A stretch of 14,394 nucleotides of DNA, from the NCBI GenBank assembly GCA_036510735.1, contig DATCDK010000147.1, positions 1-14,394 on the forward strand, read 5' to 3'. The position numbers and the translations under genes are program-made. How positions within the stretch are numbered: the stretch's first letter is position 1; the number at the start of each line of letters is the position of its first letter. The notes below the pieces were generated by a model. It made no database searches. It was not told where the DNA came from and was given only the letters and a program-made list of their open reading frames with translations. The stretch comes from PALSA-607 sp036510735 (GTDB lineage Bacteria; Actinomycetota; Actinomycetes; Acidothermales; Acidothermaceae). Below are positions 1 through 5,877 of the stretch, piece after piece.

Positions 1-2
1 TC

Positions 3-1031
3 ATGCGCAGCATCTGGAAAGGGTCCATTTCTTTCGGCCTGGTCAGCATTGCCGTCAAGGTGTACTCGGCGACGGAGGAGAAGGACATCGCCTTCCACCA
101 AGTGCATCGCGAGGACGGCGGTCGAATCAAGTACAAGCGGACCTGTTCCATTGACGGCGAAGAGGTCCCGTACAACGACATCGCGAAGGGCTACGAACTG
201 CCCGACGGCGACATGGTGGTGCTGACCGACGACGATTTGGCCGAACTGCCCTTGACCAGCAGTCGCGAGATCGACGTCCTGCAGTTCGTGCCCCTCGAGC
301 AGGTTGACCCGATCTACTTCAACAAGAGCTACTACCTCGAGCCCGACCCCCGCGCCGCGAAGGCCTACGTGCTGCTGCGCGACACGCTGGAGAAGTCGGG
401 TCGCGTCGCGGTCGTCAAGGTCGCCCTACGTCGCCGCGAGGCACTCGCGACCCTGCGGGTTCGGGCCGGAGTCATCACTCTCGAGACCATGTTGTGGCCG
501 GACGAGATTCGTAACCCTGAGTTCGGCTTCCTCGATGAGGACGTCGACGTGCGGCCCGCGGAGATCGCGATGGCGAACGGGCTGGTCGAGTCACTGTCGG
601 GCGACTTCAACCCGGCCGACTACACCGACCAGTACCGCGCCGCGCTCGAGTCGGTCGTCGAGGCGAAGATCGAAGGCCGCGATCTGGTGCCGGCGCCCGA
701 CACGACCGAGTCGGAGGCATCGGGCACGGTAGTCGACCTGGTCGCGGCACTGCAGGCCAGTATCGCGGCGGTGAAGGCGTCGAAGGAGGCGGGCGGCGGC
801 GTCGCTGCGAAGGCGGCCGAGTCTGCCGGGCGCGCTGGCGGCAAGAAGGCTGCGGTCAAGAAGCTCCCGTCCAAGGCCACGCCGGCGAAGAAGGCGGCCG
901 CGACTCGGGCCGGCAGCACGAAGGTCGCGGCCAAGTCCGCCGCTGCGAAAACGGCCGCGAAGGCGCCCGCCGCAGCCGCCAGCCGGGCCGCCGCGGAGCG
1001 CAAGCCCGCGCGGGCCCGCCGTTCGGCCTAA
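3..1031 (+). CDS. ku: Ku homodimer protein, DNA end-binding (bacterial NHEJ), with long Lys/Ala-rich tail
   Basis: Bacterial Ku forms a ring-shaped homodimer that threads onto broken DNA ends and recruits the ligase LigD for non-homologous end joining. The N-terminus (MRSIWKGSISFGLVSIAVKV) is the hallmark of the family, and the Ku core spans about residues 1-255. Residues 242-256 (VVDLVAALQASIAAV) resemble the conserved segment at the end of the minimal bacterial Ku. Residues 257-342 form a low-complexity extension rich in Lys, Ala and Arg, with repeated KKAA-type runs like a histone H1 tail. In mycobacterial Ku such basic extensions are known to bind DNA and to permit threading. The total of 342 residues is longer than minimal Ku because of this tail. 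The start ATG lies 2 nt inside the window, so its promoter and any ligD partner upstream cannot be seen. No ligD lies downstream within the window. Confidence 0.97.
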   Translation: MRSIWKGSISFGLVSIAVKVYSATEEKDIAFHQVHREDGGRIKYKRTCSIDGEEVPYNDIAKGYELPDGDMVVLTDDDLAELPLTSSREIDVLQFVPLEQVDPIYFNKSYYLEPDPRAAKAYVLLRDTLEKSGRVAVVKVALRRREALATLRVRAGVITLETMLWPDEIRNPEFGFLDEDVDVRPAEIAMANGLVESLSGDFNPADYTDQYRAALESVVEAKIEGRDLVPAPDTTESEASGTVVDLVAALQASIAAVKASKEAGGGVAAKAAESAGRAGGKKAAVKKLPSKATPAKKAAATRAGSTKVAAKSAAAKTAAKAPAAAASRAAAERKPARARRSA

Positions 1032-1050
1032 ACGCCGGCGTGAACGGCGG
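1016..1050 (+). terminator. Hairpin over the ku stop codon, possible U-less terminator
   Basis: CCGCCGTTC (1016-1024) is perfectly complementary to GAACGGCGG (1042-1050), a 9-bp GC-rich stem. The 17-nt loop carries the ku stop codon and a perfect 10-bp palindrome, ACGCCGGCGT (1032-1041). No T tract follows. GC-rich genomes often terminate without one, but chance hairpins are also common at this base composition. The position exactly at the end of ku is the main argument for termination. Confidence 0.4.
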
Positions 1051-1140
1051 CGCATTCGGCGCTTAAGCATCACGGTCCTCACGCCGACTTCTGGCGTAAG
1101 AGGAAGGCGCACCAGCGTCGTCCCACGGGAATTTGGATTT

Positions 1141-1144
1141 GGAG
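1141..1144 (+). promoter_or_regulatory. Shine-Dalgarno fixing the GTG 1151 start
   Basis: GGAG lies 6 nt before GTG 1151. It favours that start over the in-frame TTG at 1133, which lacks such a site. Confidence 0.6.
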
Positions 1145-1150
1145 CCCGCC

Positions 1151-1843
1151 GTGACCGTCAGCGACCACCTCGACATTGTCGCGGCGTTGCGTGAGGTTCC
1201 GGGGGTCGCCGACGCCGATGTTGAACCTGACGGTGAAGGCGACGGACTCGGGCTGCTCCGGCTCGGATTGGCTCCGGGCGTCGACGAGGTCGAGGTTGCG
1301 AGCGCGGTAGGACGTCTGCTGCGCGAGCGATTCGGCCTGGGCGTTGACGCCGATCGTGTTCAGCTCGTCGAAGACATGCAAGCCGACGTCGAAGACCCCG
1401 CCATCGAGGACGACGAGCCGCACGAGACTGACCGCTTCCGGCCGGCGATCCGGCGCATGCACATCATTTCGTCGGGACTTCAGGTTGCCGCCGAAGTCAC
1501 CCTGTCGATCTCAGGGTCGGCTGCACGGTCAGCCGCCGAGACCTCAGCTGTCGGCCGCGCTGAGGGGACCGCGACCCAAAGCGGTGTCCAGCGCGCCGTC
1601 GCGACCGCCACCCTGCGCGCCGTCGAGGAGTTGCTCGGTGGCAGGGCACGATTCGAGCTCGACCTCGTCGAACTCACGCCGACTGGGCGCGATCGCGCAG
1701 TCCTGGTCGCCCTCACGATGCTCAGCACGACCGGGAGCGAGAAGCTCACCGGAGTCGCGGGAGTCCGCGAAGACGTCCGCCAGGCTGCGATCCGGGCCAC
1801 CCTCGACGCGCTGAACCGTCGCGTCGAGCACATGGTCGGCTAA
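1151..1843 (+). CDS. Conserved-looking cytosolic protein of unknown function with a possible LeuA-regulatory-like C-terminal half
   Basis: I do not recognise this 230-residue protein by name. It has no signal peptide or membrane segment. Residues 1-75 read as an alpha/beta unit (VPGVADADVEPDGEGDGLG followed by a helix around VASAVGRLLRERFGL). Residues 76-95 are a strongly acidic linker. Residues 96-230 look like a second compact domain: strand (IISSGLQVAAEVTLSI), a Gly/Ala turn, helix (GVQRAVATATLRAVEELL), two strands (RFELDLVELT, RAVLVALTML) and a last helix (VREDVRQAAIRATLDALNRRV). By eye this order resembles the regulatory dimerisation domain of 2-isopropylmalate synthase LeuA; that is inference only. 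I prefer GTG 1151 because GGAG (1141-1144) sits 6 nt upstream. A TTG at 1133 would add six residues but has no ribosome binding site. It stands alone between ku and the small-protein module. Confidence 0.8.
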   Translation: MTVSDHLDIVAALREVPGVADADVEPDGEGDGLGLLRLGLAPGVDEVEVASAVGRLLRERFGLGVDADRVQLVEDMQADVEDPAIEDDEPHETDRFRPAIRRMHIISSGLQVAAEVTLSISGSAARSAAETSAVGRAEGTATQSGVQRAVATATLRAVEELLGGRARFELDLVELTPTGRDRAVLVALTMLSTTGSEKLTGVAGVREDVRQAAIRATLDALNRRVEHMVG

Positions 1844-1891
1844 CCACCCGAACCCTCACGCAGCCCGCAGGTTTCGCCGACCGCCACTCCC

Positions 1892-1951
1892 CGCCGTCCG
1901 ACCGTTGAAGTCCTACGCACGCAAGAACGAGCGCTGGACTTCAGCGCTCCC
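1892..1951 (+). repeat. 60-bp non-coding direct repeat, copy 1, with interlocking inverted repeats
   Basis: This element recurs at 2158-2217 with only two differences (1922 C versus T; 1927 A versus G). It contains two overlapping inverted repeats: TGAAGTCC (1906-1913) against GGACTTCA (1936-1943), and GAGCGCT (1929-1935) against AGCGCTC (1943-1949). The 7-nt loop of the second hairpin, GGACTTC, is itself complementary to GAAGTCC at 1907-1913. As RNA the two stems would compete, or combine as a pseudoknot; as DNA they could be operator half-sites. It lies 37 bp before the ATG of the first small gene and 48 bp after the stop of the preceding gene. Confidence 0.9.
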
Positions 1952-1975
1952 GCGGCTTGACGTCCGTCGCGGGCG

Positions 1976-1981
1976 TAGCGT
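1976..1981 (+). promoter_or_regulatory. -10 hexamer TAGCGT, leaderless promoter of small gene 1
   Basis: TAGCGT fits the actinobacterial TANNNT -10 consensus. Exactly 7 nt separate it from ATG 1989, so transcription would begin at or next to the A of the start codon and give a leaderless mRNA. No Shine-Dalgarno sequence is present. The same hexamer at the same spacing precedes the paralogous gene at 2246. No shared -35 hexamer is visible at 16-18 bp. Confidence 0.7.
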
Positions 1982-1988
1982 GCTGGAT

Positions 1989-2156
1989 ATGTCGATGATG
2001 GGCTCGTCGCAGGGGCAGGACCCCAGACCGTCGAGCTACACCCCGCGCGACCAGATCGGGCAGCGGCCGTCGGCGCATCGATATCCCGGACCCCGCCAAG
2101 CGCGCCGTCACCCTCTGCGCAAACTCACAAGTTGGCTGCGCCGCGACAAGGGCTGA
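1989..2156 (+). CDS. Small basic protein, first of two tandem paralogues (55 aa)
   Basis: I do not recognise this protein. It has 55 residues, no membrane segment, signal peptide or cysteine, and a strongly basic second half. Residues 39-52 read RRHPLRKLTSWLRR, a probable short amphipathic basic helix; the N-terminal half is polar and rich in Ser, Pro and Gly. It is paralogous to the protein at 2246-2404: both begin MSM, share a D-x-IG motif and an H-x-YP motif, and have the same C-terminal block. Over the 14 codons of that block the genes differ at four: three synonymous and one Ser/Gly. This indicates selection on the protein. ATG 1989 is preferred because its paralogue starts at the equivalent ATG, with TAGCGT plus 7 nt before each. 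A TTG at 1905 would extend the frame to 83 residues, but the matching extension in copy 2 is broken by a stop at 2219. Possible roles (nucleic-acid or membrane binding) are guesses. Confidence 0.7.
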   Translation: MSMMGSSQGQDPRPSSYTPRDQIGQRPSAHRYPGPRQARRHPLRKLTSWLRRDKG

Positions 2157-2157
2157 T

Positions 2158-2217
2158 CGCCGTCCGACCGTTGAAGTCCTACGCACGTAAGAGCGAGCGC
2201 TGGACTTCAGCGCTCCC
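2158..2217 (+). repeat. 60-bp non-coding direct repeat, copy 2
   Basis: This is the second copy of the 1892-1951 element, identical at 58 of 60 positions and offset by 266 bp. It begins 1 nt after the TGA of the first small gene. Both inverted repeats are fully conserved; the two differences lie between the arms of the outer repeat (1906-1943 in copy 1) and outside every paired segment. It ends 28 bp before the next ATG, against 37 bp in copy 1, a difference close to one helical turn. It could act as the upstream control element of small gene 2, as the 3' structured end of small gene 1, or as both. Confidence 0.9.
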
Positions 2218-2232
2218 ATGACCTTGAGGGCG

Positions 2233-2238
2233 TAGCGT
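2233..2238 (+). promoter_or_regulatory. -10 hexamer TAGCGT, leaderless promoter of small gene 2
   Basis: The same hexamer as in copy 1, within a shared GGGCGTAGCGTGC stretch, again with exactly 7 nt before the ATG at 2246. The rest of the spacer has diverged while hexamer and spacing are kept, which supports function. No ribosome binding site precedes the ATG. Confidence 0.7.
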
Positions 2239-2245
2239 GCGGGCC

Positions 2246-2404
2246 ATGTCCATGGGGCGGCCAACCGAGCCATCGCGTTTCATCAACCCGGGCGACCGGA
2301 TCGGGCCGCAACCGCCGGAGCATCCGTATCCGCACTCGCGCAAGCCGCGGCGTCATCCTCTGCGCAAACTCACAGGTTGGCTGCGTCGCAAACGCAACGA
2401 CTAG
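2246..2404 (+). CDS. Small basic protein, second of two tandem paralogues (52 aa)
   Basis: This 52-residue protein of unknown function is paralogous to the one at 1989-2156. Residues 35-48 read RRHPLRKLTGWLRR, followed by KRND. The middle holds D-x-IG at about residues 17-20 and H-x-YP at about 26-29. The N-terminal half (GRPTEPSRF) has diverged freely from its partner, while the C-terminal block is nearly unchanged. There is no hydrophobic helix and no cysteine. With no ribosome binding site and TAGCGT 7 nt before the ATG, it is probably translated from a leaderless mRNA. The next gene, at 2449, has its own strong Shine-Dalgarno sequence and is a different family. A 6-nt CGCCGT just after the stop (2405-2410) matches the first six bases of the 60-bp element and may be a trace of the duplication joint, or chance. 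Confidence 0.7.
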   Translation: MSMGRPTEPSRFINPGDRIGPQPPEHPYPHSRKPRRHPLRKLTGWLRRKRND

Positions 2405-2434
2405 CGCCGTATTCTGGCGGGCTGCCTTGAACCT

Positions 2435-2442
2435 GAGAGGAG
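2435..2442 (+). promoter_or_regulatory. Strong Shine-Dalgarno of the GrpB-family gene
   Basis: GAGAGGAG lies 6 nt before ATG 2449, in contrast to the leaderless starts on either side. A TATTCT at 2410-2415 is a possible -10 hexamer for a short-leader transcript, but no clear -35 accompanies it. Confidence 0.55.
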
Positions 2443-2448
2443 CACCGC

Positions 2449-3039
2449 ATGGAAGTCGATCCAGCTCTTACGGAGCGAATCCGCAACAGCCAAGAGGAAC
2501 AAGACGCGGCCTGGATCTACGGCCCGCCCACCACTAGCGGAACAGTCAACGTCGTCGAGTACGACCCGGACTGGCCGTCGCTTTTCACTCGCGAACAGCA
2601 ACGCATTCAACAAATCCTGGGCGATACGGCGCTGTCGGTCGACCACGTCGGATCGACGTCCGTACCCGGTCTGGCCGCGAAGCCGATCATCGACATCGAC
2701 CTCGTCGTGCCGAACTCAGCCGACGAGTCGACCTACGTTCCGCAACTCGAAGCGGCCGGCTACCTGCTGATCATCCGCGAACCCGACTGGCACGAACACC
2801 GGTGCCTGAAGGGTCCTGACACCAACATCAACCTGCACGTCTTCTCGCCGGGCAGCCCGGAAACCCATCGCCACGCGGTATTTCGCGAGTGGTTGCGCAC
2901 GCACCCCGACGATCGGGAGCTTTACGCCCGCACCAAGCTCGACCTCGCCAGTCAGGAGTGGACGGACACCCGCGGCTACACGCAGGCGAAGGACGACGTC
3001 ATCGACGCCATTTATCTGCGCGCATTCGGCGTCGCCTGA
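2449..3039 (+). CDS. GrpB-family protein (UPF0157, nucleotidyltransferase-like fold)
   Basis: The protein has 196 residues. About residues 33-90 match the GrpB signature: VVEYDPDWPSLFTREQQRIQ, then an acidic/His segment with HVGSTSVPGLAAKPIIDIDL. The GSTSVPG turn followed by KPIIDID is diagnostic and resembles the GS-x10-D-x-D pattern of the nucleotidyltransferase fold. The C-terminal half carries the usual family features: a Trp/His-rich stretch (DWHEHRCLKG), N-x-H-VF, then RHAVFREWLRTHPDDRELYARTKLDLA. The length fits the family, with about 30 extra N-terminal residues. Its biochemical role is not established; in some bacteria the domain is fused to dephospho-CoA kinase. Here it stands alone, 25 bp before mscR, and mscR appears to have its own promoter in that gap. 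Confidence 0.9.
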   Translation: MEVDPALTERIRNSQEEQDAAWIYGPPTTSGTVNVVEYDPDWPSLFTREQQRIQQILGDTALSVDHVGSTSVPGLAAKPIIDIDLVVPNSADESTYVPQLEAAGYLLIIREPDWHEHRCLKGPDTNINLHVFSPGSPETHRHAVFREWLRTHPDDRELYARTKLDLASQEWTDTRGYTQAKDDVIDAIYLRAFGVA

Positions 3040-3051
3040 CCGCCCTCTGCT

Positions 3052-3057
3052 TAGGAT
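3052..3057 (+). promoter_or_regulatory. -10 hexamer TAGGAT, probable leaderless promoter of mscR
   Basis: TAGGAT fits TANNNT and ends exactly 7 nt before ATG 3065, the same geometry as the two small genes. An AGGA (3053-3056) lies inside the hexamer, 8 nt from the ATG, and could instead be a Shine-Dalgarno sequence of a longer transcript from the gene upstream. The two readings are not exclusive. Confidence 0.5.
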
Positions 3058-3064
3058 CACGGTC

Positions 3065-4147
3065 ATGCATGAGGTCAAGGGTGTGATCGCGCGCACCAAG
3101 GGCGCGCCAGTCGAACTCACGACGATCCTCGTTCCGGAGCCCGGGCCCGGCGAGGCGCTGGTCAAGGTGCAGTCGTGCGGCGTGTGCCACACCGACCTGC
3201 ACTACCGCGAGGGCGGCATCAACGACGACTTTCCGTTCCTGCTCGGGCACGAGGCGGCGGGTGTCGTCGAAGCGCTCGGTGACGACGTCCGCGATCTGGC
3301 TGTTGGCGATTTCGTGATCTTGAACTGGCGCGCGGTGTGCGGCAACTGCCGGGCCTGCCTGCGCGGCCGCCCCTGGTACTGCTTCAACACCCACAACGCC
3401 AAGCAGAAGATGACGCTGGCCGACGGCACGCCCCTTTCGCCTGCCCTTGGCATCGGTGCGTTCATCGAGAAGACGCTGGTGGCGGCGGGTCAATGCACAA
3501 AAGTCGATCGGACGGCGAGGGCTGCCGCGGTCGGATTACTCGGCTGTGGGGTGATGGCCGGCATCGGTGCCGCGGTCAACACGGGTGGCGTGACTCGCGG
3601 CGACACCGTCGCCGTGTTCGGCTGCGGCGGCGTGGGTAACGCCGCGATCGCCGGCGCCAGGTTGGCGGGAGCCCGCACGATCATCGGGGTTGACGTCGAT
3701 GCTCGGAAGCTTGACTGGGCGCGGAGTTTCGGCGCGACGCACGTCATCAACTCGACCGAGGCGGATCCCGTCGAGGCGATTCGGGCGCTCACCGACGGTT
3801 TCGGCGTCGACGTCGCGATCGAGGCGGTCGGTCGCCCAGAGACCTACGCGCAGGCGTTCTATGCGCGCGATCTCGCCGGCACCGTCGTGTTGGTCGGCGT
3901 TCCGCGACCTGACATGCGCCTCGACCTGCCACTGCTTGACGTGTTCGGTCGCGGCGGGTCGCTGAAGTCGTCCTGGTACGGCGACTGCCTGCCGTCGCGC
4001 GACTTCCCGATGCTCGTCGACCTCTACCAGCAAGGGCGGCTCGACCTCGACGCGTTCGTCTCCGAACTCATCGGCATCGGCGACATCGAGGCCGCCTTCG
4101 AAAAGATGCATCGCGGAGAGGTCCTGCGCTCGGTGGTCGAGTTCTAA
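3065..4147 (+). CDS. mscR: S-(hydroxymethyl)mycothiol dehydrogenase / S-nitrosomycothiol reductase (MscR)
   Basis: This zinc- and NAD-dependent class III-type alcohol dehydrogenase oxidises the adduct of formaldehyde with mycothiol and can reduce S-nitrosomycothiol, so it acts in cytosolic formaldehyde and NO detoxification. Catalytic zinc ligands are visible at Cys41 (CGVCHTD), His62-Glu63 (GHEAAG) and Cys161 (GLLGCGVMAG). The structural zinc site is Cys92, Cys95, Cys98 and Cys106. The Rossmann motif GCGGVG is at 186-191, with Asp210 at the end of the second strand. The length (360 aa) and text such as ILNWRAVCGNCRAC, NAKQKMTL and LKSSWYGDCLPSRDFP match mycobacterial MscR (Rv2259) as I remember it, more closely than glutathione-type FrmA. 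In mycobacteria an MBL-fold hydrolase gene commonly follows mscR; here an ECF sigma factor gene follows instead. The presence of MscR implies a mycothiol-producing host. Confidence 0.95.
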   Translation: MHEVKGVIARTKGAPVELTTILVPEPGPGEALVKVQSCGVCHTDLHYREGGINDDFPFLLGHEAAGVVEALGDDVRDLAVGDFVILNWRAVCGNCRACLRGRPWYCFNTHNAKQKMTLADGTPLSPALGIGAFIEKTLVAAGQCTKVDRTARAAAVGLLGCGVMAGIGAAVNTGGVTRGDTVAVFGCGGVGNAAIAGARLAGARTIIGVDVDARKLDWARSFGATHVINSTEADPVEAIRALTDGFGVDVAIEAVGRPETYAQAFYARDLAGTVVLVGVPRPDMRLDLPLLDVFGRGGSLKSSWYGDCLPSRDFPMLVDLYQQGRLDLDAFVSELIGIGDIEAAFEKMHRGEVLRSVVEF

Positions 4148-4175
4148 CGCCCGCCCTTACGCGCCAAAACTCATC

Positions 4176-4202
4176 CGAACCTTTAGGCGGCCAATTGCGT
4201 CC
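4176..4202 (+). promoter_or_regulatory. Candidate ECF-type promoter of the sigma gene (autoregulation)
   Basis: CGAACC (4176-4181) and CGTCC (4198-4202) are separated by 16 nt. This fits the general ECF promoter form of an AAC-containing -35 and a CGT-containing -10. A transcript would start near 4207-4210 and leave a leader of about 20-25 nt holding the strong Shine-Dalgarno sequence GAGGAGGA (4217-4224), 6 nt before ATG 4231. ECF sigma genes are often autoregulated, so the position is sensible. The evidence is motif geometry alone. Confidence 0.4.
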
Positions 4203-4230
4203 TTGGTGCTGATCGTGAGGAGGAAGCACC

Positions 4231-4749
4231 ATGGCGGCGGGGGGTGAGTTGGTGCGCGGCGAGCTGAGCCATCTGAGCGCCAGCACCGAAGACACCCGCG
4301 CTGGTGAGTTGTGGCTCGCTCATTACGGTCCACTCGCAGGCTGGTGCCAAGCACTAGTCGGAGACCCCGACGTCGCGCACGACATCGCTGCCGAAAGCTT
4401 CGCCCGACTGCTTGGTCGCCTGGTCCGTGTGCGCGACCCGAAGGCTTACCTCTACGTCACGACGACGAGGCTGGTCGCCGATCACTGGCGGGCGCGGGCG
4501 CGTGACTCAAAGCTCGGCGACCGCATCGTGCTGCAGGAACGTGGTCGCGACGTACCGGACACGGCATGGCTGCGCGACCTCGTCCAGCGGTTGCCGGAGC
4601 GATTACGCACGCCCGTATTGCTGCACTACTACGCCGAGTTGCCCATCGCCGACATCGCCAAGGCTCTGCACCGCCCTGTCGGCACGGTCAAGCGACAACT
4701 CGCTGAGGGCCGCGCCACTTTGCTCGCCAGGATCGAGGATCCCCGATGA
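4231..4749 (+). CDS. ECF-family RNA polymerase sigma factor
   Basis: A 172-residue sigma-70 family protein of the extracytoplasmic function type. Region 2 spans about residues 26-92: GDPDVAHDIAAESFARLLGR is the core-binding helix, and DPKAYLYVTTTRLVADHWRAR is region 2.4, which reads the -10 element. Region 4 spans about 111-168, with RLPERLRTPVLLHYY followed by the helix-turn-helix LPIADIAKALHRPVGTVKRQLAEGRATLL. Regions 1.1 and 3 are absent, as expected for ECF factors. No extra C-terminal domain is present. Start ATG 4231 is supported by GAGGAGGA 6 nt upstream. The gene overlaps the next one by 4 nt (ATGA), so the pair is translationally coupled and the downstream membrane protein is the natural candidate partner or regulator. 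The target regulon cannot be read from here. Confidence 0.93.
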   Translation: MAAGGELVRGELSHLSASTEDTRAGELWLAHYGPLAGWCQALVGDPDVAHDIAAESFARLLGRLVRVRDPKAYLYVTTTRLVADHWRARARDSKLGDRIVLQERGRDVPDTAWLRDLVQRLPERLRTPVLLHYYAELPIADIAKALHRPVGTVKRQLAEGRATLLARIEDPR

Positions 4750-5873
4750 CTGACCTCCCCCGCCGCCCGATCAGGCCACTTCAGCCGCCCCCTGGCTCGT
4801 TCGAACAGACCGTCGCTCGCGCCCGCTCCCGCCGCCGACGCGCGCTGGTCGGTGCTTCCTCCGCAGGGCTTGCCGTCGTAGCGGTGGTGGCGATCGTCGG
4901 AGCGACGTCAGTCGCGCATGTCGGCACGGAGCACGACGTGAACCCGGTGCTGCCCATCGCCTCGAGCTCGCCGCCCTCGTCGGCACCACCGCCGTCGGAA
5001 TCGCCAACGCCGGTGCCTACGTCGGCACCACCAACATCCGCGACCGCTGCGCCGTCGTCTGCGTCGCCATCGACCACTGCGCCGGTCGTTGTTTCGCCGC
5101 CGGTGTCGTCTCCGGCGCGGGTCGTGGTGTCTTCGCCGCCGCCTTCAGCGCCCGTCTCGGTCGCGCCCGCCATGTATCACGGGCGGCTCACCGACGTGGC
5201 CCATCACCCGCTCAAGGGCTACCGCGTGTACTGGGAGAAACACGTGGTCGGCGCTGACGGTACATCCGACACGATCGATGTTGATCACCCTGCAGCGGTT
5301 ACCCGTGCCGACGGTAGTTTCACCGCTTCCTGCCCCGCGGCGGGAACGTCATTGGTTATCCCGCCGAAGCCGCTGCTGCACGGCGCGCAGGCACTCGTTT
5401 ACGACAAAGGGGCCGAGAAACTGAGCATCATGCAGGTCGGCGACCTTATGGTCGCGCGGATGATTGACCCGGGAGCCGGGTGCCGGCCGGGCGCAGCCAC
5501 CAGGACGACCATCTTCCAGCCGCACGCCGTGGTGACCGGCACGTATTTCTTTGGTGGCAAGCGGTACGACGCGGCCATGGCGGCAAGCGCCGCGGCCGCC
5601 CAGCCAGGTGACACCAGCGAGGTCGCGACCTTGTTCGTTGAGATCCCGGCACCAAGCGGCACCATCGAAATGGATGGCCTGCTGCCCGACCCTGCGACGG
5701 GGACTTTCACGATCAGCGGGCTCGGCTCCGGTGAAGTGGTCTTTCTCTTCTACAACTCGCGCGCGACAGTTCCGGTGGTCGACGGTCAGCCGCTCCACGT
5801 CGAGGTGCGTGCGACGCCCGGAACTGCGCCCAACGCCAGCGATGCCACAGTGACGGCGACGGTCGTACCGTAG
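4746..5873 (+). CDS. Single-pass membrane protein with Ser/Pro/Thr-rich stalk, partner of the ECF sigma factor
   Basis: The protein has 375 residues. A cytoplasmic N-terminus of about 34 residues ends in RARSRRRR (25-32), followed by one hydrophobic helix at about 35-57. The Arg cluster predicts N-in, C-out. Residues 72-140 form a stalk of Ser, Pro, Thr and Ala typical of a cell-wall-spanning linker. Residues 141-375 look like beta-sandwich material: GRLTDVAHHPLKGYRVYW with RADGSFTASC resembles carboxypeptidase-regulatory or Ig-like repeats, and GTFTISGLGSGEVVFLFYN may be a second unit. Cys196 and Cys246 are the only cysteines and could form a disulfide outside the cell. By position it would be an anti-sigma factor, but the short cytoplasmic part has no zinc anti-sigma motif (HxxxCxxC) and is smaller than a usual anti-sigma domain. 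It may instead be a sigma-controlled surface protein. ATG overlaps the sigma stop codon. Confidence 0.85.
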   Translation: MTDLPRRPIRPLQPPPGSFEQTVARARSRRRRALVGASSAGLAVVAVVAIVGATSVAHVGTEHDVNPVLPIASSSPPSSAPPPSESPTPVPTSAPPTSATAAPSSASPSTTAPVVVSPPVSSPARVVVSSPPPSAPVSVAPAMYHGRLTDVAHHPLKGYRVYWEKHVVGADGTSDTIDVDHPAAVTRADGSFTASCPAAGTSLVIPPKPLLHGAQALVYDKGAEKLSIMQVGDLMVARMIDPGAGCRPGAATRTTIFQPHAVVTGTYFFGGKRYDAAMAASAAAAQPGDTSEVATLFVEIPAPSGTIEMDGLLPDPATGTFTISGLGSGEVVFLFYNSRATVPVVDGQPLHVEVRATPGTAPNASDATVTATVVP

Positions 5874-5877
5874 GCGG

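Noticed and set aside
1957..1962. TTGACG as -35 of small gene 1
   Set aside because: It is only 13 bp from TAGCGT, and the matching TTGAGG in copy 2 is 3 bp from its -10, so it is not a conserved -35.
1905..2156. 83-residue reading of small gene 1 from TTG 1905
   Set aside because: The extra part is the 60-bp repeat. In copy 2 the same frame gives 16 codons and then a stop at 2219, so the extension is not conserved, and ATG 1989 has its own promoter geometry.
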